A stretch of 64,000 nucleotides of DNA. It comes from Schizochytrium sp. TIO01. Lineage: Eukaryota > Sar > Bigyra > Thraustochytrida > Thraustochytriidae. Under the pieces are notes generated by a model that saw nothing but the letters and a program-made list of their open reading frames with translations, searched no databases and was not told the origin of the DNA. Made by a program: the position numbers and the translations under genes. Location of the stretch: NCBI GenBank assembly GCA_004764695.1, contig SMSO01000034.1:79501-143500 (forward strand), written 5' to 3'. Of the stretch, positions 1 to 10,895 are shown piece after piece; the first letter of the stretch is position 1; every line of letters starts with the position of its first letter.

Positions 1-698
1 TTGATTGATTTATCAATTAATTGATCAAAAGTGCTCCCTCCCTCAAGTAGCAATTACCACGTACTATAAGAAAGTTATTCTCTCTTTTCTTGCTATTTCT
101 TTCTCTCTCTCTCTCCCTCACACTTCCTTCCAAAAGCAAGCACCAAAATCAGAGGAGATGATAGACAGACAGACAGACAAACAGCCAGAAGTCAGAAGTC
201 AGCGAGAGCCGCGATTGATCTCTCGCAGCACAAGGGGCGAGACGAGACGCCGCACTGGCGAAAAGGATGACCAAGCAGGAGCTGCCGACCTCCAGCGACG
301 TCTCCTCTCCTTTTCCCTTCGATGTCTCTTTTGTTTCCTTGCTTCTTCTTTTCTTTCTTCTTCCTGGCTCACACGTGCGCAGGCGCTCAGCACTTTTTTT
401 TTTTTTAATTTTTTTTTTTGGAGCCTCTTCCTTCTCTTTTAAGTGGACTGATTGTTTGTTTGCTTATTCGTCTGCTTGTTTGCTTTCGATTGCCTGATTG
501 ATGGATCGATTGATTATACGAAGCTTGCTTAGACCCGCTCAGGCCAGGGCTAATGCGGACGTCGGGAGGGGTAGCCGCGAGGCTCGTCGCCGCTGGCGTC
601 TGCTGCCGCTGGCACTCGTGAAGCTGCGAGTGTTCTGCAAGTGCGCCTTCACCTTTCTTTTATTATAAACAACTTTTTAAAAATGAACGAATGAAAGG

Positions 699-753
699 AT
701 ATAAGAAGAATGAAAGAAAGGAAGAAAGAAAGAAAGAAAGAAGAAAGGAAGGG
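699..753. repeat. (GAAA)n purine tract
   Basis: All-purine run built mainly of GAAA and GAAG units. A pyrimidine-rich CCTTTCTTTTA stretch lies about 50 bases upstream (near 650), so the two can pair as an imperfect hairpin. Confidence 0.8.
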
Positions 754-1602
754 GATCTCTAGCACCCTTCAGGCTGTATGTAGCAGAAAGAAACCTAGTG
801 GCACGGCTGAGTCCCTCGCGAAGAAGCCCTGTGCGCTCCCGAGATCCTCGCTCGAACCCGCTCTCGCTTCGTCTGTCAGCTCTAAAGTCAAATGGATCAA
901 AATGCTCAGTCAGTCATCCACTCTGTGAGTCGATCTACCCACCACAAAGGAAAGGAAACGAAAACAAGCGCTCTGTCGGGAAGGAAGAAGAAGCGTCGCG
1001 AGGGGGTCCCCTGGTCACGCGCAGTGGTTTCTTGTGTGCAGGCCAGCTCGCAGCAGCCTCCACAAGAAAGCTAGAAAGCAAGCCCAGCAATGTACTTTCA
1101 GGGCCTGAAACCTCCCTCTCCCTGCCTCAGAGCCTCCACGGCGCCCCAGGCCTGGCCAGCCACCTGGTCAGCAGCCGCACGGCATCCCGGGCTCCTGGCC
1201 GCCCTCGACGGCCACCAGCGCGTGCACGCTTTAGTCTCCTCTCCTTGTCAATTCTTTCTTTACTTTTTAAGGTTATTCCTTTTTTAATTTATTCATTTCT
1301 TTAATTTATTCTTTTTGTACGCGCTGTGATTTTTATAAATAAGTGAATGAATGAATAAATGAATGGAATAGGTCCAGAATACAGTAGAACATAATGAAAG
1401 AACTGGAAAGGGCCAATGAGAAATCCTCTCCCTTTCGCGCTTTCCTGCTCGCCATCCACGCCATTACCTACGAGGAGTAGATTCCCTCCCTCCTCCCTCC
1501 CTCACGCTCCTTCATCTACAAAGCACCTACCGCCGACATAGGCTCCTTCCTACTGAGAGGCTTACTTACCTTTTCTTCGCTCGAACGAGTGTTATTTTAA
1601 TT

Positions 1603-1661
1603 ATTCCAATCAAATTGAATGGAATTGAATGGAATATGGAATGGAATGGAATTGAATTGAA
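1603..1661. repeat. (GGAAT)/(TTGAAT)n simple repeat
   Basis: Imperfect tandem array of GGAAT and TTGAAT units. A related GAATGAATAAATGAATG run lies at about 1343-1366. No coding frame is associated. Confidence 0.8.
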
Positions 1662-3512
1662 CCTCTCGTCCCTTCAAATGAACAGTTGCTAGCTGGCTAC
1701 TGAAGCGACAGCGGCAGCGCAGCACTGCGAGAGAAGAGCACAGCGAGCAAGAGGCTGATCGTTGAATTGAACTGAGTTGGATATTCAGTGGATTGAGAAT
1801 AATTCAATTGCGTTGAAAAGGAATGAATAACTCGAAGAAGGAAAGAACTAGAATTAAGCAAGCGCCTTTGCCGCTGGGAACCGCGCTCAGCCTCGCGCAC
1901 CCAGCCTGCGAACGCTGCACTTGGAGCTGCTCGAGCTGCGTCGGCAAAGGCCTCCTGAAAGTTCTTTGACCGAAGTAGTCGCGAAGTCTCGATACCTGTA
2001 CGAAAACGCGGCAGCTGATCTTCAGCTTTGACTGTCGAGGAACCTTGATCGAAGGGACTGATCGCAAGACCTCTCTTTTCGCACTATATCTTTGGCCGTG
2101 AGAGCGCTCGTAAGCTGAGGCAGCTGCTGCCGCACGAGTGAGCACTACCCTGTCTGCACGAAAGGGGATTGGATGCAACGATGAGCTGCTGGCAGGCCAG
2201 AGGGCGGGCTGTCGAGGGAGGCGGGTAGGTACGAGCGAGGCCCGCTCGCTTGCACGAAGCTGGGGCTGTCTTTTATTGAGGGTACCTACCTCAGATGCTT
2301 AGTGACATGGTAGGAGCTCCTAGTAGGCACATGTCGAAGTTTTATTTTTTATTTCCTATTCTTCAAATTTCCGCAGTGATTCAAGTATCAGGGATCGATT
2401 GTCGTCGTAACTTGCTTGCGTGAAAGATGATGACCGTGATAGACCTGGCAATCGTTGTAGAGTAGAGCGAACGAGGATATTGAGGCCTGGAAGTTAATCA
2501 ACATCGTTCGTTTACTGCATTCTCGCAGAGCTGATAAGTGCTAGTAATATTCTTCAATTGGGCAAAAACAACTCAAGTCAAAGAATGCAGTCACAGCGTT
2601 TGTATGCATGCTAGATTATTGTTGGGTGACAGCTGCGCCGTGTTTTCCATGGATGGTAGATAGATAAGAAAGCATGGAGACCAAAAGAACAAATGGCGCA
2701 TGAGTGAAGTTGAAATGGTGGTGAAGACCCATGCGAGTGTCAAAAAAGTGAACAATTAAGAGTTTCCACACTCGATGTTGATGCTTACACTATTACTATT
2801 TTCAAATAACAAATATTTAGTGAGTAGTCACGGTAGGTAGGCAGGTAAAAATTGATCATTGGTGCGGAGGAGTCCAATGGAAAGCAGCTATGCTCAAGAT
2901 GAATTGAATCAAAAACAGAGGGCGCTGCGCAGTGAAATCGTGGGGGGAAAGCACCATGAAAGAGCTTGGAGTATGTTGCCTTTTATAACTTTTTTCTTTC
3001 TTTTCTTTTCTAACGATTTGGATTACTACTCATACGGACCATGACGATGATGGTAACAACCTTTGTGCACACCCACATGCAAAACACCATGCATAAGCTG
3101 CGCTTCTCTCATGTCTATCTACTTCTTACAACTATGAAAGCTATTGTAAAGCTAGGATTGTTCAAAGTCTATCTTCATAGCCAATTCTCTACGGGAGGAA
3201 ATGAAACTTTGTGACTCGCCCTTCTCGTTGTATGGACACGTGCTGGCCTTGGCAACTATAGTAACAAGAGTGCTGCAATCAATCCTTGTTCTTCTTCCCT
3301 CTTGCAGCCAGGCGAATTGCTAGTAGCGATGCTAATTAACTTTCACTTTTTTTTTCATTCTTTTCAAATAAGAATAAATAAGAAAAGAAAAAGTAAGAGA
3401 AGAATAAGAAGAAACATTCAAGTGTTTAGTATTTATTGCCAATAATAACAGGGAGATAAATAAATCAAGCTATGCTCAACAAGACGGCCTGATTAGGTAT
3501 AGGTATATATGG

Positions 3513-3532
3513 TTAGCGTTTAGCGTTTAGCG
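3513..3532 (+). repeat. Short TTTAGCG tandem (about 2.9 units)
   Basis: TTAGCG followed by two TTTAGCG units. It resembles a plant-type TTTAGGG telomere unit but has C in place of G at one position in every copy, so it is not a canonical telomere repeat. Confidence 0.6.
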
Positions 3533-6452
3533 AGAGCCACTAAACCTTTCTTCAAGGTTACTTTCCTTTGCTTTTCGTTTCAACCTTTCCATAACAAGGC
3601 TTTCTATTTAATTTAGCTACTGCTACTAAAAGCTCTACCTAGTCAATGGAAGAGCCCAAAAGTCCTGAACCCCACACGACCCGTGTACGCAAGGGATAGA
3701 TTTAAGTATAGTTGACCCTTATGAACATCACGTGCAAAGAATAGGGGAAAATACACCCCACAATCTCCTTAACAAACCCATAATTTGATAAAGAAATCAG
3801 GGTACTTTTAAGGTAGGAAGGGTAGGAAGAGGAGTGCTGCAGGAGCCAGAGATGTCGCGAAATTCAATAAAATCTTAGAGCTCATTCGTCCGCCAAAGTC
3901 AGCATCAACAGCACCAATGGTGTTTCAAGTTCGCTTTAAAACCCGTTGGTACTAGAGCAGCTCCAAGAGTGATTTTTGTAGAACTTAATTCGCGAGAATG
4001 AGATTGTGTTCAGGTGTGGAATGGGTTATTGGTGCTGGACAAAACGTCAAGTTGGCAAGCAACAACCCAAAGAAGTAGTGCGGAAGGCTTGAGGTGACAG
4101 TTTTTGTCAAGATTTTTAAGCGTTGGTGAAGCGCACGCTATATCAGCCACTACCTACCTACCAGTCTATCACTAGCAACTGTGGAATGATAAAATTCTTA
4201 GTGAGTACACAATCGCAGTGATCTAGATGACATAGATTTTGATCGATTAATAATAGATATTTTGCAGATACTCGAAAATATCAATCTGCACCAGTTCAGG
4301 TTGGTTGTACATCTGAGTAGGGATAGCATCTGACTACTCTGAGGAACTTGGCTGAGTAGTTTCGCTACCATCATACCACGCTTCCAGAGAAAGTTCAAGC
4401 AGTGAAATGGGAATTTGTAAACAATAAGGAATATGATTTATGATCAAAAGCACCAAACTAGAAATAAATAAGAAATTGAATGGAAAACACAGTACTATAG
4501 GCATCACATCCCAAGTGCCCGAGGTACCTTATAGCTAGCTGACTGGCCTGGACAGTACTACCGAGCTTTTGACAAGAAGAGAGAAGATGTCTTTTCAAGT
4601 TGTTTATTTATTTATTCAAAAGTTAAAGATTCAGAAGAAGAAAAAACCTAATAAAAAATCATAGGGAAGATCTACAGCACTTCCAGGAAGCAAGAACTGC
4701 GCTTAACTGCGAGCAGCCGCAAGAAACCTTTTATAACGTCCTTCCTTCCTTCCTTCCTTCCCTGAGTTTGACCTTTATGTGTTTCTAAAATGTTTCTCTC
4801 TGTTCTTGTCTGATCTGGAAGCGGCACGAAGGGCAGCACGTGAAAATATGCAAAGGAGCTTTGAACATCACGCACATCATCACAGACAAGAACAGAACAG
4901 ATCGATGAAAGTAAGCGTGAGCGGTGGGCCGCCATAATTCAAGAATCTCACTCCACGAGCGTTGGGTCAATATTTGGTTGAGGTCAGCATAATAAATCAT
5001 AGAATCGTTATAGCGTTGAAAGGTTTAATTTACATTTTACAATGATGTGCTATTCGGAAGCATCGCTGCATCGGAGAGGTCAGTGAATTGATCCGACTAT
5101 GAAGGCAAACCTGCAGTGATAGTTCAAGCGCTGACCAGTTGAGCGGAAGCTGTGACAAAGGCATCTGAAAATTCTTCTGAAAAGCTGGGACTGCTGGTAT
5201 GTATGCTGAGGTGCCAAAAGCTGTAGAATTCGCGTGCAGGAACGTAAACAGCTTGTAACGTAGTGAAGAGCCATTGCATAGCACAAAGTGAACGTGCTAG
5301 GTACTGTTATAGAACATGTGCCCTCTTAGCGCAATTACCACCGTTGTGCTAAAAAACATGGCTCGCGACCATTATTTGTCATATCCTCCTTGAATCTATA
5401 GAAGAAAACGCCTGGAAAGAGCTAGTTATGTGTATGAAACAAGCCTGTTCGGATCCGCATTAAAGAATAATGCCGCTCTTCCTGTTGTCACTTTAATACC
5501 AAAGTCCCTCTTCAAGTCAGTAAAGCGGAAGTGGCGACACGTTTCCGGCTTTTGCAGTTCCCTGTTGAACAGTTTGACCTCAATAGGCGCGCAAGGGTCA
5601 GATCACTGTAAACAATGGCCGCGTCAAGGTTGGAGCTGCCCCTCAAGGCTTACGCTTTCTTCACTAACATCCAGTTTCTATCAAAGTAATTCGAATGTTT
5701 AACCCTTCAAGATTTAGCAGCACACACTCGTAGCTAGACTAGTAATATAGGGTTTCAGGTGGGCACAGAGAGAGCTGGGCGAGGGAGAGGGCTAAGCTTG
5801 TGACTATACAACAGGGGATTTGTTAGCCTTTATTTTTTCTCCTTTAATTTAGCAGAGGGAAAGAGGCGGAAACACACAACAACAGTATGCCCCTCCCAGA
5901 GATGATGAAACTCTCGACCTGTCAATGAGTGTTTGCCTTAGCTTGAGGTTTTACCCAAGTCTTTTCTTTAATATTATTGCAGAGTAGCCTGTGATTAATG
6001 AGAGTGTCCGTCTTTTATCTTTTTGGACAGATATACATTTGTTTAGGTATTCACAACTCTAGATTTCTTTCTTTCAAATAACGCATTGATTTCATCTAAA
6101 CTGAAGTCATTCTCTAGAGAACATCTACTGTCTCAGAGCTCGAAGAGACAATCATGACAAATATTACTAGATATCTTCTGAGAGCTCAAGCTACGGAAAT
6201 GAGAAACCGGTTTAGCTTCGCCAAGACATTTTGTTCTGATCTTGACGAGAATTTTTAAAGGAAAATGTCAACATTCGAGTAAAATGAAGTCCCTTGAAAG
6301 ACTGAAGATCGTTGTGATAAATTGGCGAATGACTATTCTAAAATAATGAATTAATCACATGATTAGCTTTTAAATATGAGCTAGCTAAAATTTCCTAATT
6401 TTCTCATAGAAATTAGTGCAGATTAGTCCACGCGCACTATTGTGATGAATAA

Positions 6453-8078
6453 CTAAAGATCCTGGTCTTCTTGATGACTAAAGCCCCTTTTCTTGCCTTG
6501 TGCAATCTGAACAAATTGATCAATAAGATGGAAGGCATGCGAAGGTTGGTCGGCCGGCACCATATGGCCAGCATTACGAATGACAACTGTTGTGAGCGAG
6601 CCAGCAGTTTTCCAGTACCCAGCAACCATACCTTGAGAATCCTTCCAGATCTTTTGACCTTGCGCGTGATACTCCTTCGCCTCTGGAAATTGCAAGCGCT
6701 CTAGCATGCCCTCGGTAAGAACAGGGTGGATAATGACATCCAACATACCATTGTAAATAAGTACGGGCACGGAGGAATTCAGGAGCTGCTCTACTTCAGG
6801 GCGAAAGGAGACCATGAAGTCCGAACGGAGAGCCATTTCTACATCTCGACTATGGGCTCCAAATGGAATGGAGCCCACATGAATCCCACGCCTGACGTGC
6901 GGCTGGTCCACAAACTTGCCAAACAGGTCCTCCTCAGGCGGCTCCTCTGTGCGCATGTAATTAAAGTAATCCGTAAGTCCTGTCACGTTTGCGAAATAAC
7001 TTGGTTCACCCGAAAGGTCACCGTTGATCATTTCATCCCACACAGCAAACGCCTCACTCATCTCGTTTGCGATGATGTGATTGGTTGCTCGAGTTGTGTA
7101 GTTTGCAATTTGCTTTCGCTCAATAGCAGAAATAAGTCCCACATTATACAGCACGTCCGGATAGCGAGGTACGTGGTGAACTGGGTCGATCCACGCATTG
7201 CCGGCACTAACACCAATAAAAGGAATAAAATCTTGCTTTGCCAAAAGTGCAGACAAACCCATCGTGTAGTGACCACCGTAGCTCTCGCCTGCAACAATCA
7301 AATCGCCCTTTTGAAGCTCGGGGAACATGGTGTAAAAGCTTTGCAGTAAAGATACGAGCTGATGAGACACTTGATCCCTCGTATTATCACAGTATTCTCC
7401 CTTTTGAGCGACACTGAAACCAGTACCTGCGGGGTTATCTACAAACAGCATGCCATACTTTCGTGTCCAGGACCACTCGCGCCATTTCAAATCTAACCGT
7501 GAGTCTAAGCTAAATGGGCCGAGTTCGCCAAACATTCCAAAGAGCGACGAAGATCCTGGACCACCTTGCAGCCACAATATCACAGTCATGGGCTCAAGGC
7601 TCTCCACCGAATTGGCAGATCGACCCTCCTCCTTCACAGGTGGCACAAACCACCAGAAAAGTTGGTTCTCAGCAGTCTCATTAACAGTTGCCAGGCACGC
7701 CCACGAGTCTACACCGCCGAGGACTTCGTTAGGAACACGGCAAGCGTCACGAGCTTCGTTGATGCGGTCAGGCAAGAATTGAACAACGTCGATAGGTTCG
7801 CCAACGTCGTCGTTCATTTCGCCATCCGTGGCTCCATTTATATTACGTACGAAATGTGAGCTCGAGTCTGAGAACCTGTGACGAACGGTCGCTCCATGCG
7901 GCGAGCAGCAGTGTCCAAGAGCAATGAGCGTTAGAGTCAAAGCCACCACCGCGCCGAAACGCAACAGACGTCCACGCAAGCTGCGCGGGACCTTGCCAGG
8001 AGCTTCAGAGGCCGTTGAGGATGCCTCCATGAGCGGCGCTCCCATACTTCTATAAGATGACATCTTGGTAGGAGGCAA
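6453..8078 (-). CDS. Serine carboxypeptidase (peptidase family S10)
   Basis: The 541-residue product matches the S10 serine carboxypeptidase family, which removes C-terminal residues from peptides in the vacuole/lysosome or outside the cell. Visible landmarks are the oxyanion-hole region WLQGGPGSSS at 170-178, nucleophile Ser266 in GESYGG, Asp447 in YNGMLDVI and His505 in RNAGHMVPAD. These complete the catalytic triad. The layout resembles the CPVL/vitellogenic-like branch. A hydrophobic segment at about 39-58 follows 38 mostly polar residues and reads as a signal anchor or long signal peptide, so the enzyme enters the secretory pathway. Several N-x-S/T sites are present. The ATG at 8078 is the first in the frame; ATGs at residues 6 and 12 are alternatives. 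No intron is needed. The family assignment is firm; substrate preference is unknown. Confidence 0.93.
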   Translation of the reverse strand: MPPTKMSSYRSMGAPLMEASSTASEAPGKVPRSLRGRLLRFGAVVALTLTLIALGHCCSPHGATVRHRFSDSSSHFVRNINGATDGEMNDDVGEPIDVVQFLPDRINEARDACRVPNEVLGGVDSWACLATVNETAENQLFWWFVPPVKEEGRSANSVESLEPMTVILWLQGGPGSSSLFGMFGELGPFSLDSRLDLKWREWSWTRKYGMLFVDNPAGTGFSVAQKGEYCDNTRDQVSHQLVSLLQSFYTMFPELQKGDLIVAGESYGGHYTMGLSALLAKQDFIPFIGVSAGNAWIDPVHHVPRYPDVLYNVGLISAIERKQIANYTTRATNHIIANEMSEAFAVWDEMINGDLSGEPSYFANVTGLTDYFNYMRTEEPPEEDLFGKFVDQPHVRRGIHVGSIPFGAHSRDVEMALRSDFMVSFRPEVEQLLNSSVPVLIYNGMLDVIIHPVLTEGMLERLQFPEAKEYHAQGQKIWKDSQGMVAGYWKTAGSLTTVVIRNAGHMVPADQPSHAFHLIDQFVQIAQGKKRGFSHQEDQDL

Positions 8079-8968
8079 ACCCAGTCTTGGGTTTTTTGGA
8101 TTTGATTTGTCCTGGGATTTTCGTCTCCTTCTTGACGTATCTCTAGCTAGTACTACTATCTACCTTTATTCACATACTTCTACCAACAACAATCACTTTT
8201 AAAAAATTAATTCAAAAAATTAGAGTTAGCAATAGATATATTTACTTAGTACCTCCGTAGCTTTGGATAATCCTGAGCACGAGACTCAAACAGTAATCTC
8301 AACAAGAAACTGTGTCGCTATTCGTCGCGAAATAATAGCACCAAAAGAGTATGTCAACTGAAGCAAACTGTGATCAAACTTGACGAAACGTCCAACTGGT
8401 GGTTTTTACTTCAAACATATCAGAATAGTATCATAATAAAATGCAATTTTCTTTTTCTGGATTCTGAATCTCTGATATCTACTACTAGTGGGTTGACGCG
8501 ATTCTCAAAAGAGCAAGAAGCATATGCAAATGAAGAATCTGGTGATATGACTAGGTTCTTCTGTCAGACCAAGCTTATTTTCTGAAAAGACGGGCTTCTG
8601 TCAATTGTAGACAAGAGAGGACGCACGAATGTTGGAGTCATTGCACATACATAACTACGGGGTGAGGCGAGACGCACAACATAAAGAAGAGGACAATAAA
8701 GCAGTGTGAAAAGAAAATAGCATTTGACTGCACAGCAAAGGAAATCTGAGAAGGCAAAGAGGAAAGGGAAAGGCAGCACAGCGAATCGCGAGAATGAATG
8801 GTGCGACAGAGCAATGGGACATGGCCAATGACGCAGGAGCGTGACAAAGTGCTAGCGAGGAGGAGACAAAACAGTAATAGTATGGTAGAGGATTGTGTGT
8901 TGTTGGTGTGCATATATGAATGTGTGATGTTATACTATCGTGAAAGTTAACAAGGGGGGGGGGGTAAA
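8079..8968. other. Intergenic: promoter of the carboxypeptidase, 3' flank of Tim21
   Basis: About 890 bases between two minus-strand genes. It holds the TAGCTAG...CTACTATCTACC motif at 8143-8164, an AT-rich stretch (8200-8260) and an 11-base G run at 8954-8964, just beyond the Tim21 stop codon. Open frames here look random. Confidence 0.6.
8143..8164 (-). promoter_or_regulatory. CTAG...CTACTATCTACC motif upstream of carboxypeptidase
   Basis: Lies 65-86 bases upstream of the carboxypeptidase ATG. A near-identical string (differing by a 2-base TA insertion) lies upstream of the Tim21 gene at 10284-10302. A promoter or 5'-UTR role is inference from position only. Confidence 0.3.
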
Positions 8969-9916
8969 TCAGGGAAGGTGGAACTGCACCATGGTGCGGA
9001 GCTCATCGAGGGAGTGAAAGCTGGGGACCTGCTGGCCGGCGATGGTCCAGCACGGGTAGCCGGGGAGCTTGGCCTTTTCACACTGCTCCTTGTTCTCGGG
9101 CTTATCACAGAGCACGACGTTAAGCTTGTCAGCGTACTCGCCGAACTCAAGGATCTGACGCTGGGTCCATTGGCAGGAACTGTGTCCGTAGAGCACGGCC
9201 TTGTTTTCACTGAGGCGGTTGGCGACCTTCTCCTGGATCTCGCCAGGGGAGTAGATGGGGCGGTTGTCAACGAGAGCAATAGCCTGGTGCTGGCCGTGGA
9301 AGACCTGATCAATGATAATGTAAGAGAACTCGCCCTTGTCCATGTTCTCGGCAACCTCAGCAAAGACGGCAGCCTTGCCTCTGGATCCCTCGACGTTGAA
9401 CTGAATGCGGATGCGCTTGACACCATCAATATCACGGTACTCCTGGTGCTCAATGTGGTTGCGGCGACCCTCCTTGCGGCGAGAGTACTCTGCACCGTAG
9501 GCCCTGATGTTGTCTCCGAGACGCGAGGTCACCTCGGGCTTGTTGCGAATCTCCTCAAAAGCGGCGTTGAAGACCGAGTTCGGGCTCATCTTTGTGGGCA
9601 TGAGCTCCTTCACGATGTAGTATCCGCTCACGCAGACCAGACCGAGCACACCAACCCAGACCATGCTGGAGGCGGCAGTCTTGGCGCCCTGCTCGAAGCG
9701 AATGGTGGTCGGGGGCGGTGCACCCTCGGCTGTCTCCTGCACGGACGAAGTCTTGGGCTTCTCGGTGTTCAAACGCCGGGTCTGCTGCTGACGGAGCGCA
9801 GTGGTGCGGCGCATGGCGAGGCGGCCATTGCCACGGGCGACGACGGCGCGCGAGGAGGCGGCCACGCGGAGAGGCGCGGAGGCGCGGGAGAGCGCGAGGA
9901 AGGCAGAGGCGGACAT
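8969..9916 (-). CDS. Tim21-like mitochondrial import subunit fused to a thioredoxin-like domain
   Basis: A 315-residue protein. Residues 1-55 are rich in Arg, Ala and Ser with almost no acidic residues, typical of a mitochondrial targeting presequence. A single membrane helix (about 84-103) is followed by a domain (104-220) with the Tim21 pattern: the ELMPTKMSPNSVFNAAFEEI region, then a phosphate-like RRNHIEH stretch and VFAEV. Tim21 is the TIM23-complex subunit that contacts the outer-membrane translocase from the intermembrane space. Residues about 240-315 are extra and look thioredoxin-like: AVLYGHSSCQWT, then VVLCDKP, then LPGYPCWTIAGQQVPSF, as in the C-terminal thioredoxin domain of VKOR fusions. 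The usual CxxC is reduced to CxxT (Cys248). The start at 9916 gives the presequence. The Tim21 call is fairly sure; the redox role is inference. Confidence 0.85.
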   Translation of the reverse strand: MSASAFLALSRASAPLRVAASSRAVVARGNGRLAMRRTTALRQQQTRRLNTEKPKTSSVQETAEGAPPPTTIRFEQGAKTAASSMVWVGVLGLVCVSGYYIVKELMPTKMSPNSVFNAAFEEIRNKPEVTSRLGDNIRAYGAEYSRRKEGRRNHIEHQEYRDIDGVKRIRIQFNVEGSRGKAAVFAEVAENMDKGEFSYIIIDQVFHGQHQAIALVDNRPIYSPGEIQEKVANRLSENKAVLYGHSSCQWTQRQILEFGEYADKLNVVLCDKPENKEQCEKAKLPGYPCWTIAGQQVPSFHSLDELRTMVQFHLP

Positions 9917-10104
9917 CGTCGGCGCGGCGGAGCAGGCGGCGGAGCAGGCGGCGCGGAGCGAGCGATTCGGATTTGACTTCGCGACGATGCCTTCAGTGCT
10001 TTGCTTTCCTCTCCTCTGCTCTGCTCTCCTTGGCTTTCCTTGGAGACCTTTGGTTTCCTATAGGAATCTCAATAGTCAAAAGCAGACAAAGAAAGAAGAA
10101 TCAC

Positions 10105-10255
10105 TCAATCACTCTTCTTCTTATTACTCTTCCTATTCCTATTACTCTTCTTACTCTTCTTACTCTTCTTACTCTTCTTACTCTTCTTATTCTTCTTCTT
10201 CTTCTTACTCTTCTTATTCTTCTTACTCTTCTTCTTATTATTATTGTTATCAATA
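10105..10255. repeat. Pyrimidine microsatellite, core (TTACTCTTC)n
   Basis: About 150 bases of TTC, TTA and TTACTCTTC units on the + strand, that is GAAGAGTAA repeats in the direction of Tim21 transcription, 190-340 bases upstream of its ATG. A short purine run (10087-10100) precedes it. Confidence 0.85.
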
Positions 10256-10283
10256 TCACTCTATTGTTGTTACTGCGCCCTCA

Positions 10284-10302
10284 TAGCTAGCTACTATCTA
10301 CC
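10284..10302 (-). promoter_or_regulatory. TAGCTAG CTACTATCTACC motif upstream of Tim21
   Basis: Matches the string at 8143-8164 apart from a 2-base gap. It sits about 370-390 bases upstream of the Tim21 start on the same strand relation. Function unproven. Confidence 0.25.
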
Positions 10303-10497
10303 TAGCTAACCCGCACTCCTAGCGGCCAATAGGAGAAGGCGTAGGAGTCCGGAGGCGTGCCCGCGATGGGTTGCTTCAGAAAAGGACAGAGCAAGCCTCG
10401 GATTGGACTCGCTCGAGAGGAGAAGCAGAGGACAGGGCACGGCGGGAAGTGCAGGCAGGCTGGAGGTTCGCCGACATGCGTGCAGCCTTGGGCTGCT

Positions 10498-10540
10498 CGA
10501 GCGAGCGAGCGAGCAAGCAGGCAGGCAGGCAGGCAGGCTT
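10498..10540. repeat. (GAGC)n followed by (AGGC)n
   Basis: Four-base tandem units. A complementary (CCTG)n run occurs about 200 bases downstream (10740-10760). Confidence 0.8.
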
Positions 10541-10564
10541 GGGCTCTGGGCTCGCCCGGGGTTT

Positions 10565-10895
10565 TGAAATTTGAAATCTGAGTTTGAATTTTGAATTTGC
10601 GGATTTTTGAATTCAATTTTTTGCAATTTGAATTTGAAGTCGGTTGAATCCCAGCAATTTCAAGAATGCGAGGCTGGGAGGAGAGAGGTCTGGTGCGCCC
10701 TTCGCGCGGCTTGGGGTCCTCTGCGAGGAAGCGAGGTGCTGGCCTGCCTGCCTGCCTGCAGTGGAGGAGCCCAAATGTAAAGCGGAATCTCGAAATCTGG
10801 ACAAGCGAAAGAGCAAAAATCTTGGTCGAAAACTTGAAAATTCGAAAATTCGAAAATTTGACGATTTTGAAAATTCAAATTCAAATCCGAATCGC
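10565..10895. repeat. TTTGAA/TTCAAA-rich imperfect repeats
   Basis: The left block (10565-10640) is built of TTTGAAATTTGAA-like units. The right block (10826-10895) is built of GAAAATTCGAAAATTCAAATTCAAATC units, largely complementary to the left block. Between them lie GC-rich sequence and a (CCTG)n run. Confidence 0.55.

Larger units (their letters stand above)
1..6452. other. Gene-poor, repeat-rich intergenic region
   Basis: No open frame here carries a recognisable domain; the longest (about 145 and 168 codons) are low-complexity Ser/Arg/Phe-rich translations of CT-rich or GA-rich tracts. The stretch holds T runs (about 394-419), a GAAA tract, GAAT and GGAAT tracts, a TTTAGCG triplet, and several TACCTA/TAGGTA motifs (2281-2291, 2832-2845, 4150-4162). 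A gene with many short exons cannot be excluded, but the other genes in the window are single-exon, so I see no support for one. Confidence 0.6.

Noticed and set aside
1804-2178. 124-codon minus-strand frame
   Set aside because: Arg/Ser/Leu-rich with no motif, flanked by simple repeats and lacking neighbours of the same frame.
3513-3532. Interstitial telomere repeat
   Set aside because: The unit is TTTAGCG, not TTTAGGG or TTAGGG, and there are fewer than three copies.
8978-9976. 332-codon open frame on + strand across the Tim21 gene
   Set aside because: It is the antisense shadow of a codon-biased gene; the product is Leu/Val/Gly-rich with no domain, while the minus strand has clear Tim21 features.
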